The notes beneath the pieces are model-generated. The model saw only the letters and a list, made by a program, of their open reading frames with translations, searched no databases and had not been told where the DNA came from. 5,004 bases of DNA from Thermoplasmata archaeon. GTDB lineage: Archaea > Thermoplasmatota > Thermoplasmata > Thermoplasmatales > Thermoplasmataceae. This document shows, piece after piece, positions 1 through 5,004 of this stretch. A program made the translations under genes and the position numbers. Position 1 is the stretch's first letter, and each line of letters opens with the position of its first letter. The stretch covers positions 1 through 5,004 of the forward strand of contig JAJZXT010000186.1 in NCBI GenBank assembly GCA_021806355.1, written 5' to 3'.

Positions 1-84
1 AAGAATCATTACAGTCGAAATGATGATCGCAATGGATTTTTTGCTCTTTAGCTTCTCTATGGTTATGTGCTCTTTAAGGTGCAT
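1..84 (-). CDS. N-terminal fragment of a probable membrane or secreted protein (3' end outside window)
   Basis: An ATG at 84 opens 28 codons that run off the left edge with no stop. The start, MHLKEHITIEKLKSKK, is basic and polar; the next residues, SIAIIISTVMIL, begin a hydrophobic segment. That layout is typical of a signal anchor or first membrane helix with a cytoplasmic N-terminus. KSIAIIISTVMIL aligns loosely with the K-[AG]-[VI]-S-P-[VI]-I-G region of archaeal type IV pilins, so a pilin-like protein is possible, but the Gly/Ala before the usual cleavage site and the Pro are missing. An ordinary membrane protein is just as likely. Its codons (AAG, AGC, ATA, ATC) resemble those of the atp genes. 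It lacks a ribosome-binding site and may be leaderless. Only the first part is visible, so function is unknown. Confidence 0.5.
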   Translation of the reverse strand, partial: MHLKEHITIEKLKSKKSIAIIISTVMIL

Positions 85-89
85 TCTGG

Positions 90-121
<32 letters not shown>

Positions 122-252
122 GATTTCCGCAGTTCCTCATCCCGTTGAATGTGAGTTTTCGTTCAGATTGCGGTTTAGAAGCATGTGCCTGAAAATCAAC
201 TTAATTCCCATTCATCCATTATATTGAAAGGGGAGAAATTCATGCGTTAAAA

Positions 253-2196
253 TTACTTATAAACCTTTTCGGTGTGCTTCCTCTCAATGCCAAACGGAAT
301 GAAGGGCCTGCCATTGCCCCTGTAGAATTTTGAGAAGAATTCCACATAGATCAGCCTTGCTCCCTGAATGCCCGGCTCGAATATAGCGAGGACGAGTGTA
401 AATAGCTGTCCAATTATCAGAACAACCACACCCACAACAATGAGGATTATGGAACCTGAGGAGTTTGAGATAAAGACACTGTTGACCAGTTCAGACAGAA
501 TTATTGTTGCCAGCAATACGCCCATTATTCGTGTGTATGAAAGGACATGGCTTATGATGGATGGTATTTCCACTGCTGCACGCCCGCCTTCCCCATAAAG
601 GATCAGGATTATGCCAAGGCCGAGGATTGCGATATCAAGGGCTGCGAAGGGATTGGATGCCATGTTCACGTTATACCCGTGCAGGAGGGACAATCCGTAA
701 ATGGAAACCCCCCAGACAAACATGAGCCATCCAACCTTTCCTACTATTCCCTTTTTCTCCCCGTAATGCAATTCATTCAGTATTCCCATAATGTATCCGA
801 GGGTTACCATGAAAAGGCCAAAGTATCCTGAAATCAGGAGCATCTTTCCTGCGGACTTCAGGGGGCTGAAGTATGTTATTTGATATCCGAGTATATGAGA
901 GGGCATGAACGTGAAGCCAAAGAAGGAATTGAAAACCATTCCTGCAATTATGGCTGCTATGGAGCCCGGTATCAGTGCCTTTGCAAGTATCTTCATCTGT
1001 GGCGGCGAAAGAATTGTTGAAACGAACTTCGTCAATTTTCTTGGGAGCCTCACATGTGGACCGGGTGTTGAGAGCCTTCTTATTACCCATATAGAACCCA
1101 GAAGAATGATTATTCCGTACCCAAGATCACCAACCATTATTCCGAAGAAAATGGGGAACGCCAGGGCAAATATAATCGTGGGATCAATTTCAGCTTCCTG
1201 CGGAAGTGAATAGAATTTTATAAAAAACTCAAAAATCTTGAATCTCCCGGGATTCTTCAGCAATGTTGGCGGTTTCTCCGAGGTTTCGAGAACCTTCATG
1301 ACAAACATTTGATCCGTTGCATTTGAGATTCCCTTCTCAAGGTAATCCAGTTTGCTCTTCGGAATCCAGCCTTCTGAAACGAAAGTTGAATCGGATGATG
1401 GGAATTTCGAAAGGAGTTCAAGTTTCTTTGCCTCTATTTCAAGGCCCTCAGCAATGATCGCTATCTTTTCATAATTTTCTGCTGATAGCTCCTGAAGGCC
1501 ACCCCTTACTGCCTCTACCTCCTTATTTGCAGATTCAACTTTACTTTCCAGCATTTTCCTGTAGTCTGTGGGGTTTCCCTCCATGGACGGAATGTGAACC
1601 ATATGGCTGCCGTGATCAGTAATGATTTTGGCAAGGACAGGTTCCTCTTCCCTTACAACCGATGCAACAATATACTGGTCATCCAGCCCGGTGATGAATG
1701 GATCCTTCAATTTGGATCTAATTTCTTCTTCAATGTCTTCCGGGTTCCTCTCAATAATATAAGAAGCTATGACTGAATTGTTGAACAATTCAAGGTTTAA
1801 GCCAAGCGGTTCCAGTTTCCTTGCAACATAAAGCCTGTTGTTGATGTCCTTAAGATCGGTATTGAGGTCCTCCAACCGCTGTTTTGCAAATTTAACCTCC
1901 TCGTCAATGTGAATTTCATTAGCCGCATTGATGAGTTCCCCGGTATTCTTGAAGAGCATCTTCCTGTTTACGCTTACGGGCGGCAGAAAGGACAGGTAAT
2001 TCCTGAACCTGTTCAAGAGGGTGAATATTTCATCTTTTCTGTCGTCTGAAGTAATGTTATTCAGCTGGCTTCTTACTTCCTGGGAGATTTCCTCGAACTG
2101 TATTGATTTAAGGTCATGAAAAAACGTCAGGATTTCATCTCTCCTTGATTGGGATGCAATGACCATGACCTTGCTCATTTCCGTAGGTTTAAACAT
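253..2196 (-). CDS. atpI: A-type ATP synthase subunit I (membrane stator, a-subunit homologue)
   Basis: At 647 residues this is a normal-length member of the V-ATPase 116 kDa / archaeal I family. Residues 1-335 are a soluble, coiled-coil-rich cytoplasmic arm that binds the peripheral stalks; it starts MFKPTEMSKVMVIAS and has the family motif EGWIPK near 275-280. Residues 338-606 hold about eight hydrophobic helices. The first follows the signature EIDPT and contains FPIFFGIMVGDLGYG (348-362). The SYTRI motif carries Arg556, aligned by pattern with the essential Arg of V-ATPase subunit a (SYLRL), which releases protons from the ring carboxylates. A second conserved block, EPGIQGARLIYVEFFSKFY, holds Glu607 and Arg614. 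The C-terminus is cytoplasmic. The protein forms the two ion half-channels against the K ring. The ATG at 2196 follows the H stop by four bases with only a weak GGGAT upstream. It is the last clear gene of the operon; K does not follow it. Confidence 0.96.
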   Translation of the reverse strand: MFKPTEMSKVMVIASQSRRDEILTFFHDLKSIQFEEISQEVRSQLNNITSDDRKDEIFTLLNRFRNYLSFLPPVSVNRKMLFKNTGELINAANEIHIDEEVKFAKQRLEDLNTDLKDINNRLYVARKLEPLGLNLELFNNSVIASYIIERNPEDIEEEIRSKLKDPFITGLDDQYIVASVVREEEPVLAKIITDHGSHMVHIPSMEGNPTDYRKMLESKVESANKEVEAVRGGLQELSAENYEKIAIIAEGLEIEAKKLELLSKFPSSDSTFVSEGWIPKSKLDYLEKGISNATDQMFVMKVLETSEKPPTLLKNPGRFKIFEFFIKFYSLPQEAEIDPTIIFALAFPIFFGIMVGDLGYGIIILLGSIWVIRRLSTPGPHVRLPRKLTKFVSTILSPPQMKILAKALIPGSIAAIIAGMVFNSFFGFTFMPSHILGYQITYFSPLKSAGKMLLISGYFGLFMVTLGYIMGILNELHYGEKKGIVGKVGWLMFVWGVSIYGLSLLHGYNVNMASNPFAALDIAILGLGIILILYGEGGRAAVEIPSIISHVLSYTRIMGVLLATIILSELVNSVFISNSSGSIILIVVGVVVLIIGQLFTLVLAIFEPGIQGARLIYVEFFSKFYRGNGRPFIPFGIERKHTEKVYK

Positions 2197-2200
2197 ATCT

Positions 2201-2524
2201 TTAATCCCTTATGAGTTCTTCCAACTTCCTTATTGCCTCTTTGTAAAGATCATTTTCAGTTCCCGAATATTTCATGGATTCACACTCTTTAAGAGTGCTG
2301 TCTATCTCCTCTTTCCTTTTCTTTTCCATATTTTTCTTCATTAATGCAATCTGTTCTTCCCTCTCCAACCGCAGTTTTTCCCTGGTTGAGAGAATGGCTT
2401 CCTCAGCTTCCTTTTTTGTCTTGAGAAGGGATTCCCTGCACTTCGAGTCCGCCTCGGATATCTCATTCCTGCTCTTTTCCTCAGCCTCTTTTATTGCCTT
2501 CAGTTCCTCTATTTCATTAACCAT
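2201..2524 (-). CDS. atpH: A-type ATP synthase peripheral stalk subunit H (G-type coiled coil)
   Basis: This 107-residue protein is highly charged and almost entirely helical. Heptad-like Glu/Lys/Leu patterning runs from the start (MVNEIEELKAIKEAEEKSRN) through EEAILSTREKLRLEREEQIA to about residue 85, with a short separate C-terminal helix (LYKEAIRKLEELIRD). Size, composition and its place directly before subunit I fit the small peripheral-stalk subunit called H in archaea and G in Thermus. That subunit pairs with E to connect the A1 head to the membrane subunit I and resist rotor torque. Coiled-coil sequences diverge quickly, so the call leans on context. A strong GGTGAT five bases upstream supports the ATG at 2524. 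The gene overlaps the 44-residue ORF by eight bases, and its stop is four bases before subunit I. E is not in the window. Confidence 0.8.
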   Translation of the reverse strand: MVNEIEELKAIKEAEEKSRNEISEADSKCRESLLKTKKEAEEAILSTREKLRLEREEQIALMKKNMEKKRKEEIDSTLKECESMKYSGTENDLYKEAIRKLEELIRD

Positions 2525-2651
2525 ATATGATCACCATAATTGCCAGGAAGAGGATTATCACGACAGCCCTTACCACAAGCAGGAGATGCCTATACTTGAG
2601 GAATCTCTTCTGTGCTGGAGTTGTTGGCCTTGAATAATCTCTTTGTTTCAT
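2517..2651 (-). CDS. Uncharacterised 44-residue single-span membrane microprotein in the ATP synthase operon
   Basis: I do not recognise this gene. It encodes 44 residues, starting MKQRDYSRPTTPAQKRFLKY. The first 22 residues are polar and rich in Arg and Lys. The rest (about 23-43) is one hydrophobic stretch that includes AVVIILFLAIMVIIYG, with Arg28 near its inner end. The positive-inside rule predicts a cytoplasmic N-terminus and one transmembrane helix. It is not the proteolipid K: that has two helices, about 70 residues or more, and a membrane-embedded acidic residue, whereas this helix has none. The ATG at 2651 is the first start after an in-frame TAG; no GTG or TTG intervenes. The gene fills the D-H gap exactly, overlapping subunit H by eight bases, and the downstream H ribosome-binding site lies inside it. 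That tight fit supports a real gene. A role in assembly of, or as a small subunit of, the AO membrane sector is inference from position only. Confidence 0.72.
   Translation of the reverse strand: MKQRDYSRPTTPAQKRFLKYRHLLLVVRAVVIILFLAIMVIIYG
2530..2535 (-). promoter_or_regulatory. GGTGAT ribosome-binding site for subunit H
   Basis: The minus strand reads GGTGAT (followed by C), an exact complement to the archaeal 16S rRNA tail, five bases before the ATG at 2524. It fixes the H start. It lies within the last codons of the 44-residue membrane protein, so translation of the two genes is probably coupled. Confidence 0.7.
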
Positions 2652-2665
2652 AGTACCATTGACAT
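2648..2665 (-). other. Five-codon mini-ORF (MSMVL) bridging atpD and the microprotein gene
   Basis: The atpD stop TAA overlaps an ATG by one base (TAATG). That ATG opens the frame ATG TCA ATG GTA CTA TGA. Its TGA overlaps the ATG of the next gene by four bases (ATGA, 2648-2651). The frame has a well-spaced GGTGAT upstream. This arrangement could pass ribosomes from D to the 44-residue protein by termination and reinitiation. The peptide itself is unlikely to have a function. It may equally be a chance arrangement in a 13-base junction. Confidence 0.35.
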
Positions 2666-3300
2666 TAATCTATATCACCAGATGTTATTTTCTTTTTCAC
2701 CATCTTCAGGGTTGTGAAGGTATCCCTTTCCATCTCATCCAACCTCATTCGTATGTATTTGGCCTGGGAAAGAAGATTTGGAATCAGGATATTTTCTATG
2801 GCGTTTGATCTCCTTTTTGTTTTATCTATCTCGTGGAGAAGGCGCCTCATGGAATTTTCCTTTTCTGCCACGTTGATCATGGATTTGAACAGCTTTTCAA
2901 ATTTTGAAATCGCCTCATCTATTGGTACCGGAACAGATAAAGCCCGGTATTGTTCTGAAAGAACCGCCATTTCATAGTTGAGGTTCAGGACTGGTATCCT
3001 GACTCCCATAACGTTCTTTGGCTTTATTCCCACATTTGAGTCTCCAGACATATATGCGATTCTCTCGATGTTCATTAGTCCGGATGCCATCTCAGCATTA
3101 GTCATCGCCTCCAGAGCCTCCTCCACATCCTTCATCAGGCTTTCTCTCAAGCCTTTTATCTCAGAGGCAAGCTTGAGGAACTCCATGACAAGGGCGGATC
3201 TCTTCATTTTCAGGAGATCAAGGCCCCTCTTGGAGAGCTTGATCCTCTTCCTCAACTTTATCAGTTCAATCCTTGTGGGCCTGATTTCCATAGATGGCAT
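2665..3300 (-). CDS. atpD: A-type ATP synthase subunit D (central rotor shaft)
   Basis: Subunit D forms, with F, the central shaft that turns inside the A3B3 head and links it through C to the membrane ring. The 211 residues match the usual family size. The N-terminal helix carries the signature RPTRIELIKLRKRIKLSKRG (about 7-26), followed by a long helix rich in Lys and Leu. The middle region (about 70-125) is less regular, as expected for the lower globular part. The C-terminal helix carries EIDKTKRRSNAIENILIPNL (157-176) and then IRMRLDEMERDTFTTLK, which pairs with the N-terminal helix in a two-stranded coiled coil. The ATG at 3300 lies one base after the atpB stop. A second Met at residue 4 (3291) is a possible alternative, and neither has a strong ribosome-binding site. 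The stop TAA shares its last A with a downstream ATG (TAATG). Confidence 0.95.
   Translation of the reverse strand: MPSMEIRPTRIELIKLRKRIKLSKRGLDLLKMKRSALVMEFLKLASEIKGLRESLMKDVEEALEAMTNAEMASGLMNIERIAYMSGDSNVGIKPKNVMGVRIPVLNLNYEMAVLSEQYRALSVPVPIDEAISKFEKLFKSMINVAEKENSMRRLLHEIDKTKRRSNAIENILIPNLLSQAKYIRMRLDEMERDTFTTLKMVKKKITSGDID
2674..2679 (-). promoter_or_regulatory. GGTGAT ribosome-binding site at the 3' end of atpD
   Basis: The minus strand reads GGTGAT, an exact complement to the archaeal anti-Shine-Dalgarno AUCACC, inside the last codons of subunit D. It stands eight bases before the ATG at 2665, which opens only a five-codon frame, and 22 bases before the ATG of the 44-residue protein at 2651. 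It probably loads ribosomes for the microprotein indirectly, through reinitiation. The motif also encodes Gly-Asp in D, so a chance match is possible. Confidence 0.45.
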
Positions 3301-3301
3301 T

Positions 3302-4684
3302 TTAGCTACTCTTCCATTTACCGTATTTTGAGAGATATTCCCTCTTGAGCCTCTTCATGTCCTCTTCGGGGAGGGTTGAAAGCAGATCATAACTGATATC
3401 GAGTGTTGCCTCAATTGTTCTGTCCTCGTTAAGCCCCTGTGCCACATACTTTTTCTCAAACTCCTCTGCAAACTTCAGGTAAAGTTTGTCGTTTGCGCCC
3501 AGAGATTCTTCACCGACGATTGCACTCAGTGATCTTAGATCCTTTCCGTTAGCATAGGCAGAATAAAGCTGATCAGCCACGCCCCTGTGATCCTCCCTCG
3601 TTCTTCCCTTGCCTATACCCTGGTTCATAAGCCTTGAAAGTGAAGGCAGAACATCGACCGGCGGATTGATTCCCTTCCTCTGCAGATCCCTGCTCATTAC
3701 TATCTGCCCTTCCGTGATGTATCCCGTAAGATCGGGTATGGGATTTGTAATGTCGTCTCCAGGCATGGTAAGTATTGGAATCTGGGTGATTGACCCGTTC
3801 CTGCCTCTTATTTTTCCTGCCCGCTCATAGATCATGCTGAGATCCGTGTACATGTAACCCGGAAACCCTCTTCTTCCGGGAACTTCCTCTCTTGCCGAGG
3901 AGATTTCCCTCAGGGCTTCACAGTAGTTTGTCATGTCAGTCAAAATGACAAGAACGTGATATTCACTGTGATAGGCAAGATATTCAGCCGCTGTCAGTGC
4001 AACCCTTGGAAGGATAATCCTCTCCATGGATGGATCTGACGACAGGTTGAGATAAATCGCCGCCCTGGAAAGGGCACCGGTATTCCTGAACTCATTGATG
4101 AAGTAATTAGCCTCCTCGCTTGTTATTCCCATTGCCCCAAATATAACTGCAAACCCTTCGTCTTTCCCAAGAACCTTTGCCTGCCTTGCAATCTGGGCTG
4201 CAAGCATGTTATGGGAGAGACCGGAACCTGAGAATATTGGAAGCTTCTGCCCCCTGACCAGTGTATTCATTCCATCTATTGTGGATATACCTGTTTGAAT
4301 AAATTCAGATGGCTCTTCCCTCGAATAGGGGTTCATTGAGTTTCCCACAATCTCCAATTTCTCCTTTGAAACTATTGCCGGTCCCTGATCTATGGGTTCG
4401 CCAAGGCCATTGAAAATTCTTCCAAGTATTGAATCTGATACGGCTATTCTTGAGGCCTCTCCGGTAAACCTTACAACCGTCTGCTTGTTGTCTAATCCTG
4501 TGGTTGGGCCAAAGACCTGGACTACTGCCATGCCTTTCCTTGTATCCAGCACCTGGCCAGATCTTATCTGCCCATCAGGAGTTTCAATTGAGACCATTTC
4601 ATTATAGCCTGCGTTATCTATTCCCTCTACAAAGAGAAGTGGCCCACTAATTTCCTTAATGCTTCTGTAACCTACCTTAACCAT
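3302..4684 (-). CDS. atpB: A-type ATP synthase subunit B
   Basis: This is the regulatory, non-catalytic nucleotide-site subunit that alternates with A in the A1 hexamer. At 460 residues it has the usual family length. The N-terminal beta-barrel begins MVKVGYRSIKEISGPLLFVE. The P-loop-equivalent region, FSGSGLSHN, lies near residues 151-159 and lacks the canonical Walker lysine, as is normal for B. The segment EEVPGRRGFPGYMYTDL is near 266-282. PPVDVLPSLSRLM at about 341-353 contains the conserved Arg (about 351) that in this family reaches into the catalytic site of the neighbouring A subunit. The C-terminal helical domain ends in KYGKWKSS. I chose the ATG at 4684 because GGGTG lies just upstream with a six-base spacer. 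An in-frame GTG at 4693 would add three residues (MFK) but lies within that ribosome-binding site. The stop is one base before subunit D. Confidence 0.97.
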   Translation of the reverse strand: MVKVGYRSIKEISGPLLFVEGIDNAGYNEMVSIETPDGQIRSGQVLDTRKGMAVVQVFGPTTGLDNKQTVVRFTGEASRIAVSDSILGRIFNGLGEPIDQGPAIVSKEKLEIVGNSMNPYSREEPSEFIQTGISTIDGMNTLVRGQKLPIFSGSGLSHNMLAAQIARQAKVLGKDEGFAVIFGAMGITSEEANYFINEFRNTGALSRAAIYLNLSSDPSMERIILPRVALTAAEYLAYHSEYHVLVILTDMTNYCEALREISSAREEVPGRRGFPGYMYTDLSMIYERAGKIRGRNGSITQIPILTMPGDDITNPIPDLTGYITEGQIVMSRDLQRKGINPPVDVLPSLSRLMNQGIGKGRTREDHRGVADQLYSAYANGKDLRSLSAIVGEESLGANDKLYLKFAEEFEKKYVAQGLNEDRTIEATLDISYDLLSTLPEEDMKRLKREYLSKYGKWKSS

Positions 4685-4685
4685 C

Positions 4686-5004
4686 TTAAACACCCTCTAT
4701 GATCTTAGCAATTTCAACATTGATGCTCCCTTTCAGGTCATCATAATATTTCTGGAAATCGGGATCCTTTACCTCCTTCATTCTGGAAATCAGGTTCCTG
4801 CACTTCATGGCCTGTATTGCTGCCATCTGTGCTCCCTTGGAAATGGCTTGATCTTCCTTCTCCCCCAGATAAAGAATACTCTCAAGCATTAGCTGCTGCT
4901 TTTTCATGGAACAATACTGGTCAACATCATCAAATGCGCTCTGCTGGAGGAAATCTTCCCTTATCATCCTTGCCGTGTCAAGAACAACCTTCTCCCTGTC
5001 AGGA
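4686..5004 (-). CDS. atpA: A-type ATP synthase subunit A, C-terminal fragment (5' end outside window)
   Basis: This is the last 105 codons of the catalytic subunit, which hydrolyses or makes ATP in the A3B3 head of the cytoplasmic A1 domain. The frame is open to the right edge of the window (first full codon begins at 5003), so the Met at 4967 is internal and not the start. The visible part is the helical C-terminal domain. It begins PDREKVVLDTARMIREDFLQ and continues into QSAFDDVDQYC, a pattern typical of archaeal and vacuolar A subunits. The Walker A and B motifs and the bulge domain lie upstream and cannot be seen, nor can any intein (some Thermoplasmatales A subunits carry one). The TAA stop at 4686-4688 is one base from the preferred ATG of subunit B, which indicates translational coupling. 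Identification rests on the C-terminal motif plus the adjacent B and D genes. Confidence 0.95.
   Translation of the reverse strand, partial: PDREKVVLDTARMIREDFLQQSAFDDVDQYCSMKKQQLMLESILYLGEKEDQAISKGAQMAAIQAMKCRNLISRMKEVKDPDFQKYYDDLKGSINVEIAKIIEGV
4691..4697 (-). promoter_or_regulatory. Ribosome-binding site that decides the atpB start
   Basis: The minus strand reads GAGGGTG here, then six bases, then ATG at 4684. GGTG pairs with the CACC of the archaeal 16S rRNA 3' end. The site lies in the last codons of subunit A, so B is probably translated by ribosomes arriving from A. It favours the ATG over the upstream in-frame GTG at 4693, which overlaps the site itself. Confidence 0.6.

Noticed and set aside
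186..241. Minus-strand ATG frame of 15 codons after atpI
   Set aside because: It is too short, has no ribosome-binding site and no recognisable sequence, and lies in an A/T-rich intergenic gap.
368..1213. Several plus-strand frames and one alternate minus-strand frame (773-1090) inside subunit I
   Set aside because: They are shadows of the atpI coding sequence, overlap each other, and show no recognisable domain or ribosome-binding site. Subunit I is intact and explains this stretch.
2274..2633. Plus-strand frame of 119 codons antisense to subunit H and the microprotein
   Set aside because: Its Ser/Phe-rich composition is what results from reading the opposite strand of a Glu/Lys-rich coiled coil. 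It has no family features and lies across well-supported minus-strand genes.
2517..2651. The 44-residue protein as a shortened proteolipid subunit K
   Set aside because: It has one helix rather than two, no Glu or Asp (or Gln) in the membrane segment, and no Gly-rich helix packing pattern.
4685..4693. GTG at 4693 as the start of subunit B
   Set aside because: It overlaps the GGGTG ribosome-binding site. The ATG three codons later has good spacing and gives the normal family N-terminus.

Overview
The window holds the downstream half of an archaeal A-type (A1AO) ATP synthase operon, all on the minus strand. In transcription order, from high to low coordinates, it contains: the C-terminal end of catalytic subunit A (cut by the window edge), complete subunit B, complete subunit D, a 44-residue single-span membrane microprotein that standard gene finders would easily miss, a short coiled-coil stalk subunit (H/G type), and the large membrane subunit I. 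The genes abut or overlap by a few bases, so this is one transcription unit with translational coupling.

The A-type rather than bacterial F-type subunit set, the many AGG and ATA codons, and the GGTGAT-type Shine-Dalgarno sites mark this as an archaeon. Moderate GC and the overall look of the proteins suggest a Thermoplasmatales-type acidophile (Thermoplasma, Ferroplasma or Cuniculiplasma relatives). That lineage call is inference, not proof.

Together the products make most of the rotary machine. A and B form the catalytic hexamer, D is the central rotor shaft, H is half of a peripheral stalk, and I is the membrane stator that provides the ion half-channels and anchors the stalks. Subunits E, C and F are not in the window; in archaea they usually lie upstream of A. 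The proteolipid ring subunit K is also absent, although in many archaea it follows I directly.

After subunit I comes a gap of about 170 bases (85-252) with no gene. It ends in a perfect (TAA)10 trinucleotide repeat, read on the minus strand, six bases in front of an ATG. From that ATG a minus-strand frame runs off the left edge. Its 28 visible residues look like a lysine-rich cytoplasmic start followed by a hydrophobic segment, faintly like an archaeal type IV pilin N-terminus. The repeat sits where a TATA element would lie if that gene has a leaderless transcript.

The most interesting items are the 44-residue membrane microprotein inside the operon, the five-codon mini-ORF that bridges subunit D to it, and the promoter-proximal microsatellite.
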